Below are positions 8,301-14,410 of a DNA stretch of 22,196 nt, piece by piece; position 1 is the stretch's first letter, and each line of letters begins with the position of its first letter. Source of the DNA: Christensenella sp. UBA1252. Its GTDB lineage: Bacteria; Bacillota; Clostridia; Christensenellales; CAG-1252. The position numbers were made by a program, and so were the translations under genes. Where the stretch lies: the NCBI GenBank assembly GCA_002308575.1, contig DBVY01000012.1, forward strand, positions 1-22,196. Direction: 5' to 3'. Under the pieces are notes generated by a model. The model was not told the DNA's origin. It ran no database searches and saw only the letters and a program-made list of their open reading frames with translations.

Positions 8301-9792
8301 GGCGCATATGGATGCGTTCTTGACCGTCACGTTCGCGGTCACCGATGAATGGGACGGTATTACGCTCGAAGGAATCGACTCGGGCATCTTCTATTACGAT
8401 CAGAACGAAACGTTAACTTATTATCCGGGCTTGCAAAATTGGTATTACGAAACGAACGAAGGAGAAAGAGCGGGTTACCTCTATGCGGAGAAAAACGGCA
8501 AGATCACCGTGCGGTACTTCGACGGCTTGTTTGACGAAACGACGGTTTTGCACGCGTTGGCGAGCGATCCCGGCTTTGGGGGCTCGACGTTCCGCGCCGA
8601 AACGTACGGCGATTATCTGTACGTTCTGAATAAGAGAGAAGGATATGCCGAGAGCATTTACGGTATTTTCGTTCTTGACGGGCACTTGCTCTCGATCCCC
8701 GAGCTCGGCGATCCGGTTTACGTGTACGGCGAGAATTACGGCACCGAAAACGATCCCAAGTGGGAAACCGTCGGCTTCTACGTACTCGGCAAATACGGGT
8801 GGGCAATTCCTTACGAGATCGCGCCCACCGCGCTGAACGGTTACGAAGGACAATGCGACGCGGCGAAGCGCTGGGAGAAAGAGGGCGATTACCTTTACGT
8901 CTGTTTCGACTACGGCGACGTGCTTGCGTTTGCGGTTGACGGAAACGGCGTCGTTACCAAGGCTCCGATCACGGTGGAGCGCGTCGTGGTCGAGTACGAC
9001 GAAGGCGAAGGCAAGAACGTTACGACCGCTTACGTGCTCGTCGGAAACAAAGGCTTGATCCGCTTCTACTATGAGGAATTGGATGCCGCTGCGGTCCTGA
9101 TCAACCCCGAGTGCGAGCTTTGGGGAACGTGGGTGAGGTCGGAAGATCTCGTGTTCGAGTACGCCTTCGACGGCGCTTTGACCGGCGTTTGGAAGGTCGT
9201 GACGGACGGAAACGGCGACGAGCAATGGACGCGCACGTATGGCGACGTCATCTATTTCGCGAATCGTCAAACGGGTGAAAACGCTTTCGAAGTATACGTC
9301 TTTACCGAAGTCGGCGGCGTAAACGCCGCGTTCCTCTTCAACACGGCGGAGGCTGCCACGGCGCAAACGATCGAAGCGCTCTTCGTAAGAATGCCCGATA
9401 TGATCTATACTTGGGCGCTCGATACGGACGGCTATCTTTGCATTTACTGCGGCGAAGAGTGCGTCGTCGCCTTTGAGGAAAAGAACGGCGCTTGGGTGGA
9501 AAGCTACGGCAAACCCGTGTACTTCTGCATAATAGCGCAAGGAAAAACGTATTGCACCTTGCTCGTGCTGACCGAGATCGGCAACCTCAGGAAGTTCTAT
9601 TATGTGGAAATAGAAGGCGCATTTTCGACCTTGGCCGATATCGCGCTCGACGGGTATGTGAACCTGATTGGCGTTTGGGAACGCGGAGATCCCGGTTGGG
9701 TCGTCATTTCCGTCGGCCCGTCGATGCGTTTCCCACTCGAAATCCTCTCCGAAGAAACGGGCGAGTTGATCAACACGCTGATGGCGGGTTGA
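2314..9792 (+). CDS. Giant lipoprotein with tandem MBG/Ig-like repeats (2492 aa)
   Basis: This is a very large surface lipoprotein, probably an adhesin or extracellular stalk. The start MNKRIAIVLVL is a signal peptide, and lipobox FAAC places the lipidated cysteine at residue 22. The ATG at 2314 follows AAAGGAG by six bases; the frame is open 40 codons further upstream but that part covers the leader hairpins. Residues about 30-1640 hold some twenty tandem beta-sandwich-like repeats of 70-90 residues. Most have the MBG pattern (YDMTGVTF, then TYDG-EK, LP-GV-V-Y, TNAG, NY, TLTI-KA). One at about residue 930 (ISYGSEAPTFTASISGF) is a clear MBG_2 type. Three copies have a variant LP-G-WAW core. 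Residues 1640-2492 are rich in Tyr, Glu and Asp and form a degenerate repeat I do not recognise. No sortase motif, S-layer domain or catalytic motif is visible. The gene stands alone. Confidence 0.85.
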   Translation: MNKRIAIVLVLLLLLVAVFAACDAEEGGLALPEYELPTLTAAYGQTLGDITLPEGFSWQDELTTSVGEVGSRVFLVTYTPSDPLKFKTVTDLQVTITVTKGETTPSALTTLTTTYGTFLGDIELPAGFAWEDPEDTLVGAVGERTFNVFFTPADTEHYEVVRGLPVTLVVQKATYDMTNIAFTDDGFIYDGTEKSLLIFGALPEGVTVAYENNGKTAVGTYDVVAHFTGDADNYNAIEDMTATLTIVNATFSGITFRDVTVTYDGAAHAIAVAGAPANATVHYTAANEQTNAGVYSVTAEIQNENYETLQLTATLTIEKATYDMSGVTFANADFVYDGTEKTIVIAGNLPEDVTVSYEGNALTKAGKTAATARFTIADAKNYNAIADMTAELRIAKASYDMTGVTFTDKTETYDATPKSVLIAGELPAGVSVAYDHNVQTNVGSTEATARFTVADEENYNVPASMTATLTVEKAAAVIDVSGVLTQFTYDGEEKSISGATAMGTTAVTYENNAFTDAGTYEVVVCSAASDNYLAGRVTVVVTVEKGDATLNKANATTAYTYDGKSHTLTGLVASGETTFTYNDEAFEGAKNAGSYGITVSVAESKNRLAGTFTVYLTIAKKQITIAANAQTSVYGEALAALTATAELAEGDAAESVYTLEKEAGDTVGEYEISVNVVPNDNYEVTQTANARYTITKATYDMTGVTFANKTVTYDGSEKTITISGDLPQGVSVDYQNNARTNAGEITATASFTGDAQNYFAIEDMTAKLTIAKATYDMSGVTFANKAATYDGAEKSIEITGDLPQGVSVRYENNTRTNAGETTATAIFTGDAENYTAIENMTATLTINKAAARLLNDLWTKSYTYDGHEHWPAGMMASGSIKEFRYNGEVVTGFTNVGVYTFDVYVNESANFLSGVIEGLTFSITKAPLTVRADNKEISYGSEAPTFTASISGFVNGETEAVLGGAVAFATSYEVGSNVGNYAITPSGYTSDNYEITFQAGNLHVCKADPALVVTPMTKEYDGYPATINVTHLGNAEPTFLYKLTGAEDETYTEDVPSDKGDYTVKVTIAETSNYLGATATADFRITNTWQTITITTDLSKDYDGAPVGAPEFTGKESTGPVTIEYKRASAGDNTYTTTAPTDAGEYVVRVIVVGDANFDTGIATRAFTIRQIFDPSYVLPAGLTSMYKKTLADVELPEGWAWDEGTDAYVGDAGDRTHAATFLPSDLVNYKTVMLDLTIAVAKAHYAAPTYFSLYAYDSDATIAEIIPNSVLPEGWSWKDGNTFKPASQLQFASDNAAYYDCTGHQNAYVTCPGDANHDAQANVCVTLHIVKVTPTLTFTGSLDTLFGYDAGSTKIDAPKTVSDQRIGMGNSPSENGIYGGNMPIHLFEANDSVVTLFKQRGVGGEGSYSSTKPTAVGQYTCKMYVNSNKYHFAANAIYVDFEIEKGEALIAFDTNATGYNQTTGFFEAEMESNPKNYVNVTMFGTHGVSGGALTYTYVSYGADGVFGTADDGEETATAPTTAGKYHVRCEQAETSTFKAGEATCELELKKMMREAYTYAAEYTYCVGEPFKAEYQVSLVKADDEWDIFPGTVNYKPLAAEDSAYTATLPMKPGVYSLRITIPETSYFYGQTLYATITYEIFHPSYYYQGEDYTLLFATPGEDYTINYLCCYVYEGLHTIEECLLIDAIEYVENVYVKTGKDFYIEYYPYDETLGKCVETYFEIKDEATGELMLFQNGTAQYVFTTVSLFDGEEKAETLVFTDAGGVLRVIWFEGAFTVETVPGEDGEYVGIWAFDNEQETRIRIVESFDLKNVLFEILPNGNALKMMTGEIEYLCVFNAGEEQNPVWETVTFNVLNGRKVSFHYAGALTKENVGAATPMLLGTEWTAYEGAEAILESVTYFGSYLYLINENGTLTRLESRTLEGVCEHENYDFWNYFYFYSYDSKYDVYTTTTVFITDYMGDPRGRRTYAYRVTAQGTPAKPFTLGELLDAEFRAAHMDAFLTVTFAVTDEWDGITLEGIDSGIFYYDQNETLTYYPGLQNWYYETNEGERAGYLYAEKNGKITVRYFDGLFDETTVLHALASDPGFGGSTFRAETYGDYLYVLNKREGYAESIYGIFVLDGHLLSIPELGDPVYVYGENYGTENDPKWETVGFYVLGKYGWAIPYEIAPTALNGYEGQCDAAKRWEKEGDYLYVCFDYGDVLAFAVDGNGVVTKAPITVERVVVEYDEGEGKNVTTAYVLVGNKGLIRFYYEELDAAAVLINPECELWGTWVRSEDLVFEYAFDGALTGVWKVVTDGNGDEQWTRTYGDVIYFANRQTGENAFEVYVFTEVGGVNAAFLFNTAEAATAQTIEALFVRMPDMIYTWALDTDGYLCIYCGEECVVAFEEKNGAWVESYGKPVYFCIIAQGKTYCTLLVLTEIGNLRKFYYVEIEGAFSTLADIALDGYVNLIGVWERGDPGWVVISVGPSMRFPLEILSEETGELINTLMAG
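4408..4863 (+). repeat. Two nearly identical MBG repeat units (228 bp each)
   Basis: Protein repeats starting at residues 699 and 775 are offset by exactly 228 bases (76 residues) and share long stretches, for example DLPQGVSV in both with identical DNA around 4486 and 4714. They are far more alike than the other repeats, which points to recent in-frame duplication or gene conversion within the gene. Confidence 0.7.
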
Positions 9793-9819
9793 TCAACACG
9801 CTGATGGCGAATTGATCAA
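9766..9819 (+). repeat. 23-bp tandem repeat spanning the lipoprotein stop codon
   Basis: Units at 9766-9788 and 9789-9811 differ only in the last two bases, and a third partial unit (TTGATCAA) begins at 9812. Each starts with the palindrome TTGATCAA. The in-frame stop TGA (9790-9792) is part of the second unit. Because 23 is not a multiple of three, the second copy is not translated in the same frame. Confidence 0.9.
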
Positions 9820-9833
9820 AGCCTATAAACGAA

Positions 9834-9871
9834 AAAGAAGTCGTCAAACGTTTTGACGGCTTCTTTCTTTT
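9834..9871 (+). terminator. Intrinsic terminator after the giant lipoprotein gene
   Basis: GAAGTCGTCAAA (9837-9848) pairs with TTTGACGGCTTC (9852-9863), with one T-G pair and a 3-nt loop; flanking A and T extend the stem, and a T-rich tail follows. The stem is nearly the same sequence as the one at 55-83. Confidence 0.85.
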
Positions 9872-9890
9872 AAGGGCGCGGCGAGAACGG

Positions 9891-9919
9891 TTGACCCCAA
9901 GGGATCGTGGCGGTATAAT
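9891..9919 (+). promoter_or_regulatory. Promoter of the 120-aa hypothetical gene
   Basis: The -35 box TTGACC (9891-9896) and -10 box TATAAT (9914-9919) are separated by 17 bp. Transcription would start near 9926, followed by AAAGGAG at 9933-9939 and ATG at 9949. Confidence 0.8.
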
Positions 9920-9948
9920 GAAAAAAGAAAGGAAAGGAGAAAACGGCG

Positions 9949-10311
9949 ATGTGTTTCATTGAGAAAAACGATTACAGATTTTGGATCAACATAGAAGGGT
10001 ACGATCAAAAATTGTTGCTTCAATTGCAGAGATCTCCCGATAATCGCGGCTACAACGATTATTTTTCGATCGATCGTCCGCTCGGGCGCGGTCAGGGAAT
10101 CGAAAGAGTGTTTACGTTGCCGTTTCGCGAGGTCGAGGCGATCTCTTATACGCCCTCGGACGGAAACGCGCCGTACACGATCCGAATCGACGCGATCGGC
10201 GGGGATTACCGCCTCAAAGAGATCAAGATCGAGAAGCATTGCTTTAATTATTTCGAATTCCGCGAGATCCAAAAGATCTTCAAAAAGAGTAAGGCGAAGC
10301 TGGGGCTGTAA
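9949..10311 (+). CDS. Hypothetical protein (120 aa)
   Basis: I do not recognise this protein. It is soluble, with no signal peptide or membrane segment. The sequence alternates polar and hydrophobic residues as beta strands do through about residue 85 (for example RFWINIEGY, KLLLQLQR, VEAISYTP, YTIRIDAIG). It then ends in a probable basic helix (YFEFREIQKIFKKSKAKLGL). A run of strands closed by a C-terminal helix is reminiscent of a PH-like fold, but this is only a guess from pattern. It has its own consensus promoter, a ribosome binding site (AAAGGAG, nine bases before ATG), and a terminator of the preceding gene just upstream, so it is likely a real, separately transcribed gene. A weak hairpin follows at 10326-10343 with a T-rich tail. 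Neighbouring genes give no hint of its role. Confidence 0.7.
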   Translation: MCFIEKNDYRFWINIEGYDQKLLLQLQRSPDNRGYNDYFSIDRPLGRGQGIERVFTLPFREVEAISYTPSDGNAPYTIRIDAIGGDYRLKEIKIEKHCFNYFEFREIQKIFKKSKAKLGL

Positions 10312-10343
10312 GGCAAGGGAAAACGGGCGCGTTTTTTTGCGTC

Positions 10344-10372
10344 TTTACTTTTCTACGAAAAAAATGTATAAT
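10344..10372 (+). promoter_or_regulatory. Promoter of the GGDEF gene
   Basis: TTTACT (10344-10349) and TATAAT (10367-10372) are 17 bp apart. The predicted leader of about 97 bases contains a small hairpin CGTCA/TGACG (10380-10395) and two mutually exclusive short hairpins around 10417-10434, TTCGC-TCG-GCGAA and CGGC-GAA-GCCG, the latter followed shortly by seven T. Confidence 0.65.
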
Positions 10373-10475
10373 ATATATACGTCATCGTTTTGACGCCTAC
10401 CATGACAGCAGAAAAATTCGCTCGGCGAAGCCGCTTTTTTTGAGTCGGCGCGCGGGCAAAAGAGAAGGGAAGCAA

Positions 10476-11567
10476 ATGAATTTCTTGAAAAAAGTCCGTA
10501 ATTACGTTTGTTATTGCGGAGTCGAAAAAGAAGAATTCAAAGAACTGAAAAAGGGCGCTTACGCCTCGAATTACGAGGTTTGGAAGATCCTGCATTTTAT
10601 GATGCTCGGCTCGTTCGCCTTTTTGTTCGTCGTTTCTTTGCTCGTCAAATTGTTTTTCCCGAATCGGATTTTTTATTTGGCGCTTTTCATCTATTCGGCG
10701 GCGGCGACCGCTTCTTTCTTTTTCCTGAAAAAGGATTCTTTGATCGCGCAGTTGATCATCTATCTTTCGATCTCGATGCTGTTCCTGTTCAGCGCGTTGA
10801 TCACGCAGAACAAGCCGGACATTCCCGCCACGACCTTCGTCGTGCTTTTGTTGATCACGCCGATGTTTATGATCGACCGCCCCTACTTTATGGCGATCGA
10901 GCTGACCGCGGCGTCCGTCGTCTTCCTCGTTTGGATGTACTTCGTTAAACCCTATGAGATTTGGGTCATGGATCGAACCAACGTCATCATCTTTTGGTTC
11001 GTCGGTATCTTTTTGCACGTCGTCGCCAATTCCATTCGCATCAAAGAGTTCGTCTTGACGAGAAAGATCAACATTCAAAAGGACACGGACGATATGACGG
11101 GTCTTAAAAACAAAGGCGCGCTGACGGCGGCGATCAACGCTTTTTTGGCAAGCGACGCAAAGGAAAAGAAAGCGATGATGATCCTTTTGGACATCGATCA
11201 TTTTAAAAAGATCAACGACACTTACGGGCATGACATCGGCGACACCGTGATCCGCCAACTCGGCGACTATTTGCTCGAAATGTTTACGGGGGGCGAGATC
11301 GTCGGGCGCTTCGGCGGCGACGAATTCATCATCTTTATCAAAGACCAAGGCGAAGTCGCGTTTGCCGAATCCGTCGCGCTCAAGATCGCCGAGGGCGCTT
11401 CCAAGTATATAAAACTGCCGAAAGAAGGCGAGAAGGTCAGCGTTAGTATGGGCATCGCGTTCTATAACGGCGTTGAAAAGAACTATTCCGAGCTTTTCAA
11501 AGAAGCGGATATCGCGCTTTACCAAGTAAAAGCCGACAGAAAGATCAAATTCCGCATTTATCAATAA
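10476..11567 (+). CDS. Membrane diguanylate cyclase, GGDEF domain (363 aa)
   Basis: The protein should make cyclic di-GMP from two GTP. Residues about 45-195 hold six membrane helices that form the sensor part; I do not recognise a named sensor family there. The GGDEF domain follows from about residue 205, beginning DTDDMTGLKNK. It contains DIDHFKKINDTYGHDIGD with the metal-binding Asp and the substrate-binding Asn/Asp, and an intact active-site loop RFGGDEF with GGDEF at 280-284. The final part VSVSMGIAFY and EADIALYQVK is also as expected. The usual RxxD inhibitory site five residues before the loop is replaced by TGGE, so product inhibition at that site is unlikely. The ATG at 10476 follows GAAGGGA; a TTG twelve codons earlier is in frame but has no ribosome binding site. 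No EAL or PilZ partner is in the window. Confidence 0.92.
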   Translation: MNFLKKVRNYVCYCGVEKEEFKELKKGAYASNYEVWKILHFMMLGSFAFLFVVSLLVKLFFPNRIFYLALFIYSAAATASFFFLKKDSLIAQLIIYLSISMLFLFSALITQNKPDIPATTFVVLLLITPMFMIDRPYFMAIELTAASVVFLVWMYFVKPYEIWVMDRTNVIIFWFVGIFLHVVANSIRIKEFVLTRKINIQKDTDDMTGLKNKGALTAAINAFLASDAKEKKAMMILLDIDHFKKINDTYGHDIGDTVIRQLGDYLLEMFTGGEIVGRFGGDEFIIFIKDQGEVAFAESVALKIAEGASKYIKLPKEGEKVSVSMGIAFYNGVEKNYSELFKEADIALYQVKADRKIKFRIYQ

Positions 11568-11665
11568 GGGATCCCGTAAGGGAATATTCGCCCCGCTCGA
11601 AGCGGAATCGGAACCCGAGGAAGAAGAGAGCGGGATTTTGAAATAGATCTTGCGTAAAAACGCGT

Positions 11666-11697
11666 AAAAAAGGGCGACGGAATTCGTCGCCCTTTTT
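11666..11697. terminator. Bidirectional terminator between the GGDEF and rubrerythrin genes
   Basis: GGGCGACG (11672-11679) pairs with CGTCGCCC (11685-11692) around loop GAATT. Six A precede it and five T follow it, so it works as an intrinsic terminator on both strands for the converging genes. Confidence 0.9.
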
Positions 11698-11712
11698 CGT
11701 TTGAGATAAGGA

Positions 11713-12258
11713 TCAATAATTCTCGCAGTTGATCTCGAAATAGGATTGCGGGTGCGCGCAGGTCGGGCAGATATCCGGCGCTTTTTCGCCGACGACGATA
11801 TGCCCGCAGTTGCGGCATTCCCAAACCTTTACGCTGCTCTTTTCAAAGACCGCGGCGGTTTCCACGTTTTTCAAAAGGGCGCGATAGCGCTCTTCGTGGT
11901 GCTTTTCGATCGCGCCGACCAAGCGGAAGCGCTTCGCAAGCTCGGGGAAGCCTTCTTGTTCGGCGGTTTTTGCGAAGGATTCGTACATATCCGTCCATTC
12001 GTAGTTTTCGCCGTCCGCGGCGGCGGCAAGATTTTCCGCCGTGCTGCCGATCCCTTTCAGCTCTTTGAGCCAAAGTTTCGCGTGTTCCTTTTCGTTCTCC
12101 GCGGTCTTTAAAAACAGCGCCGAGATCTGCTCGTAACCTTCCTTTTTCGCAACGGAAGCGAAATAGGTGTACTTGTTTCTTGCCTGCGATTCGCCGGCGA
12201 ACGCCGCCTCGAGGTTCTTTTCGGTTTGCGTTCCCGCGTACTTATTCTTTTCAGTCAT
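11713..12258 (-). CDS. rbr: Rubrerythrin (181 aa)
   Basis: Rubrerythrin is a non-haem iron peroxidase that reduces hydrogen peroxide in the cytoplasm of anaerobes, taking electrons from rubredoxin or NADH-linked reductases. The N-terminal four-helix part shows the di-iron motifs: [12 protein letters not shown] (Glu23), [10 protein letters not shown] (Glu56, His59), a Glu-rich segment AEQEGF near residue 100, and IEKHHEERY (Glu118 and following). The C-terminal rubredoxin-like domain has the four iron ligands in WECRNCG (Cys148, Cys151) and [12 protein letters not shown] (Cys164, Cys167). Length and domain order are standard. The start is preceded by GGAG with eight bases spacing and by a strong promoter. 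It is monocistronic and convergent with the GGDEF gene. PerR-type control is common for this family, but I see no clear PerR box here. Confidence 0.96.
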   Translation of the reverse strand: MTEKNKYAGTQTEKNLEAAFAGESQARNKYTYFASVAKKEGYEQISALFLKTAENEKEHAKLWLKELKGIGSTAENLAAAADGENYEWTDMYESFAKTAEQEGFPELAKRFRLVGAIEKHHEERYRALLKNVETAAVFEKSSVKVWECRNCGHIVVGEKAPDICPTCAHPQSYFEINCENY

Positions 12259-12319
12259 GTTTGTTTCTCCTTTTTTCGTTTAAGCGTTTCGGCAGGGGGT
12301 TTTCCGCGCCGCTTTTTTT

Positions 12320-12348
12320 ATTATAATCGAGATCGCGCGGTCCGTCAA
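12320..12348 (-). promoter_or_regulatory. Rubrerythrin promoter
   Basis: On the - strand, TTGACG (12348-12343) and TATAAT (12325-12320) are separated by 17 bp. The leader is about 55 bases long and ends with GGAGAAACAAAC before the ATG. It is arranged back to back with the padR promoter. Confidence 0.85.
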
Positions 12349-12433
12349 TGCCCCTCGGCGCCGATCCTTGCTTCGCAAGCCGGTTTTTCTCTTGATGATT
12401 TTGAATTTTTCCGAAAAAATTTTCGAAAAACCC

Positions 12434-12462
12434 TTGACGGCGAATACTGTGCAATGTATAAT
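12434..12462 (+). promoter_or_regulatory. padR operon promoter
   Basis: TTGACG (12434-12439) and TATAAT (12457-12462) are 17 bp apart. The inverted repeat ATACTG (12444-12449) and CAGTAT (12476-12481) brackets the -10 box and the start site and is a candidate operator for PadR self-regulation. Confidence 0.8.
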
Positions 12463-12492
12463 ATGGTGCAAAGAGCAGTATCGAGGTGAAGC

Positions 12493-12804
12493 ATGGACGC
12501 GCAACTGAAAAAAGGACTATTGGAAATCTGCGTGCTGTCGGCGATCGAGGAGGAGCCGTCGTACGGATACAAGATCATATCCGATCTTGCGCCGCACGTC
12601 GTCATATCGGAATCGACGTTGTACCCGATCCTGCGCAGACTCGAAAAAAGCGGAGCGGTCAAAACGAAAACGGTTGCCTATAACGGCAGATTGCGGCGCT
12701 ATTTCTCGATCACGGAAGAGGGCAAAAAGCGGATCGACGATTTCATTGAAGTCATGGATCAATTCGATAAAATCAAAAGTTTTCTGTTAAGGGGGAGAGA
12801 ATGA
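12493..12804 (+). CDS. PadR-family transcriptional regulator (103 aa)
   Basis: This is a short, one-domain (type s-PadR) winged-helix regulator. Visible family features are MDAQLKKGLLEICVLSAI at the start, SYGYKIISDL, the recognition helix region STLYPILRRLEKSGAV, and the wing NGRLRRYFSITEEGKKRI. The length of 103 residues is typical. The gene is first in a three-gene operon with DUF1700 and DUF4097 proteins, a very common arrangement in Bacillota, where PadR usually represses its own operon in response to envelope-active compounds. GAGGTGAAGC precedes the ATG. Its stop overlaps the next start by four bases (ATGA), so the two are translationally coupled. The inducer is not known. Confidence 0.93.
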   Translation: MDAQLKKGLLEICVLSAIEEEPSYGYKIISDLAPHVVISESTLYPILRRLEKSGAVKTKTVAYNGRLRRYFSITEEGKKRIDDFIEVMDQFDKIKSFLLRGRE

Positions 12805-13379
12805 TGACCTATAAAGCATGGGAGCGAGCTTTAAGAAAAGAGCTTCACGTGGTATCGCGGATCGAATGCGAACGCACGCTCGAATACTACCGCGAAATGA
12901 AGGATGAAAAGCAGGCGAACGGCGAGAGCGAAGAAACGATCGTTGCGGAATTCGGTTCGCCTCGGGAATGCGCGAGAAGGGTCGCCTTGGCAAACGGCGT
13001 CCGCCTCGAAGACAGGGCGGAAGAGGAAACGCCGGGCGTCGGCGAGATCGTGAAGCGTTATTCGCCCGCCGAACTCGTCGGGCTTGGGTTTGTGACTTTG
13101 ATCCTGATCCTGCCGCTGTTCTCGGTGCTGTTTTCGGTTCTCGTAGCCTTTGCGGCGGTTACGGCAAGCGGTTTCGGAATCGCGATCGGCGGAGTCGGGT
13201 TTGCGATCGGTGCGCCCATTATGGGAGTCGCCTCGGGCATTGGGCTTCTTGCTTACGTCGGCGCGGGGATCGCGATGAGCGGCTTGGGGATCTTGCTCTG
13301 CATCGGCTTTGCGTACGCAACGAAATATACGGCGATCGGCATGAAAAAGCTTTTGATCGCGATCTACGTTCGGAGGTAA
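12801..13379 (+). CDS. DUF1700 membrane protein (192 aa)
   Basis: The N-terminal part, residues about 1-65, is the charged helical region typical of DUF1700/HAAS proteins (KAWERALRKEL, then ECERTLEYYREMKDE and ETIVAEFGSPRECARRV). This region in the family is thought to interact with the partner PadR protein. From about residue 95 to 180 there are two to four glycine- and alanine-rich membrane helices, ending with a basic tail. Either ATG at 12801 or at 12804 could be used; the first gives the ATGA overlap with padR. The ribosome binding site GGGGGAGA lies within the end of padR. The likely role is a membrane-bound sensor or antagonist that conveys envelope state to PadR, but this is family-based inference. 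Confidence 0.85.
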   Translation: MMTYKAWERALRKELHVVSRIECERTLEYYREMKDEKQANGESEETIVAEFGSPRECARRVALANGVRLEDRAEEETPGVGEIVKRYSPAELVGLGFVTLILILPLFSVLFSVLVAFAAVTASGFGIAIGGVGFAIGAPIMGVASGIGLLAYVGAGIAMSGLGILLCIGFAYATKYTAIGMKKLLIAIYVRR

Positions 13380-13384
13380 TCAAA

Positions 13385-14350
13385 ATGAATAAAACGATAA
13401 TGATTTTGTTGATCGTGGGCGTTTGCTTGCTGCTCCTCGGCGGCACGGTGTTTACGATCGCGATGGCGAAAACGGGATGGGATTTTTCGGCGCTCTCCAA
13501 CGTCGTCTACGAAGAAAAGACCTTTGAAACCGCCGCCGAAGGCGTTTCGAAGATCGCGATAAAGGCAAACACCGAAAACTTCTCGTTCGTTACGTCCGAG
13601 GACGATAAGATCCACATCCTTTATTACAACAAGTTCGATAAAAAGGGCAATTTGTTGACCTCTTTCGAGCCGACGGTTGCGAACGGCTCGCTGAATTTGA
13701 CCGCGAACACAGTCAAAAAATGGCATATGGATATGGGCGTTACGACGTCGAAGACCTTCGTGATCTCCCTGCCTGCGGGAAAGAAGGTCGAAGTGTCCGC
13801 GGACGTCGACACGGGCGATATCAAACTCGGCGAAAGCGGAAAAGAGTGGGCGTTCAGCGCGCTGAACTTAAAATCGGACACGGGCAACGTTTGCTTCCTC
13901 GGCGCGGTCACCGTGGACGCGGGCGTTGAGATCCGCGTGCATACAGGCGACTTAAAGATCTCGGGCTCGCTGACGGTTGCGGAAACCTTGCATTTCAAGG
14001 CGAGTACGGGCGAATGCCGAATCGGGGCTGCCGTTTCGGCAAAAGCGGTCAAGCTCGAAACGAACACGGGCGATATCAAGATCACCGCCGCCGTAACGAC
14101 CGAAACCTTCGAGGGCAAGACGAACACGGGCGACGTAAAAGCCGACGGGGCGCTTACGGCGAATTCGATTACCGTCAATTCCGATACGGGCGACGTAAAA
14201 CTCTTGCTTGCGGGGCATAAAGAGGACTACACCTGCTTGCTCTCTACGGACACGGGCAGCGTTTCTCCGAAGTCTTACGTCGGCGGCGCGAAGAACGTCA
14301 AAGTCGACACCGACACCGGCGATATCCGCATTCGCTTCTCGGCGGAATAA
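13385..14350 (+). CDS. DUF4097-family beta-repeat protein (321 aa)
   Basis: The N-terminus (residues about 4-28) is a single membrane anchor, and the rest should lie outside the cell. From about residue 130 to the end the chain contains the repeated motif DTGD/NTGD/STGE every 15-25 residues (VDTGDIKL, SDTGNVCF, HTGDLKI, STGECRI, NTGDIKI, NTGDVKA, SDTGDVKL, TDTGSVSP, TDTGDIRI). This is the signature of DUF4097, which forms a right-handed beta helix of adhesin type. The gene follows DUF1700 after five bases, and the ribosome binding site GGAGG overlaps the end of that gene. With PadR and DUF1700 it forms the known three-gene module. The molecular function of DUF4097 is not established. A strong terminator follows 20 bases after the stop. 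Confidence 0.9.
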   Translation: MNKTIMILLIVGVCLLLLGGTVFTIAMAKTGWDFSALSNVVYEEKTFETAAEGVSKIAIKANTENFSFVTSEDDKIHILYYNKFDKKGNLLTSFEPTVANGSLNLTANTVKKWHMDMGVTTSKTFVISLPAGKKVEVSADVDTGDIKLGESGKEWAFSALNLKSDTGNVCFLGAVTVDAGVEIRVHTGDLKISGSLTVAETLHFKASTGECRIGAAVSAKAVKLETNTGDIKITAAVTTETFEGKTNTGDVKADGALTANSITVNSDTGDVKLLLAGHKEDYTCLLSTDTGSVSPKSYVGGAKNVKVDTDTGDIRIRFSAE

Positions 14351-14370
14351 AGCGAAATTTTATCCCTTTC

Positions 14371-14410
14371 GATCTCGGTCGCGAGTCCTCGCGATCGAGA
14401 TCTTTTTTTT
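14371..14410 (+). terminator. Terminator of the padR operon
   Basis: GATCTCGGTCGCGA (14371-14384) pairs with TCGCGATCGAGATC (14389-14402), 14 bp with one G-T pair and loop GTCC. Eight T follow at 14403-14410. Confidence 0.93.

Noticed and set aside
5884..9540. Further long - strand frames under the lipoprotein gene
   Set aside because: Same origin: low-complexity Arg/Phe/Val-rich shadows with no start signals.
2314..9792. Sortase or S-layer anchoring of the giant protein
   Set aside because: No LPxTG-like motif, C-terminal membrane helix or SLH domain; the lipobox explains anchoring.
10379..10475. Possible cyclic di-GMP riboswitch before the GGDEF gene
   Set aside because: The conserved core sequences of classes I and II, as I remember them, are absent.
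10353..11564. 403-codon - strand frame opposite the GGDEF gene
   Set aside because: The + strand has an intact GGDEF domain with promoter and ribosome binding site; the - strand translation is rich in charged residues without motifs.
12968..14350. DUF4097 gene starting further upstream in an open frame
   Set aside because: The upstream part overlaps the DUF1700 gene and is Arg-rich; the ATG at 13385 has GGAGG and starts a membrane anchor.
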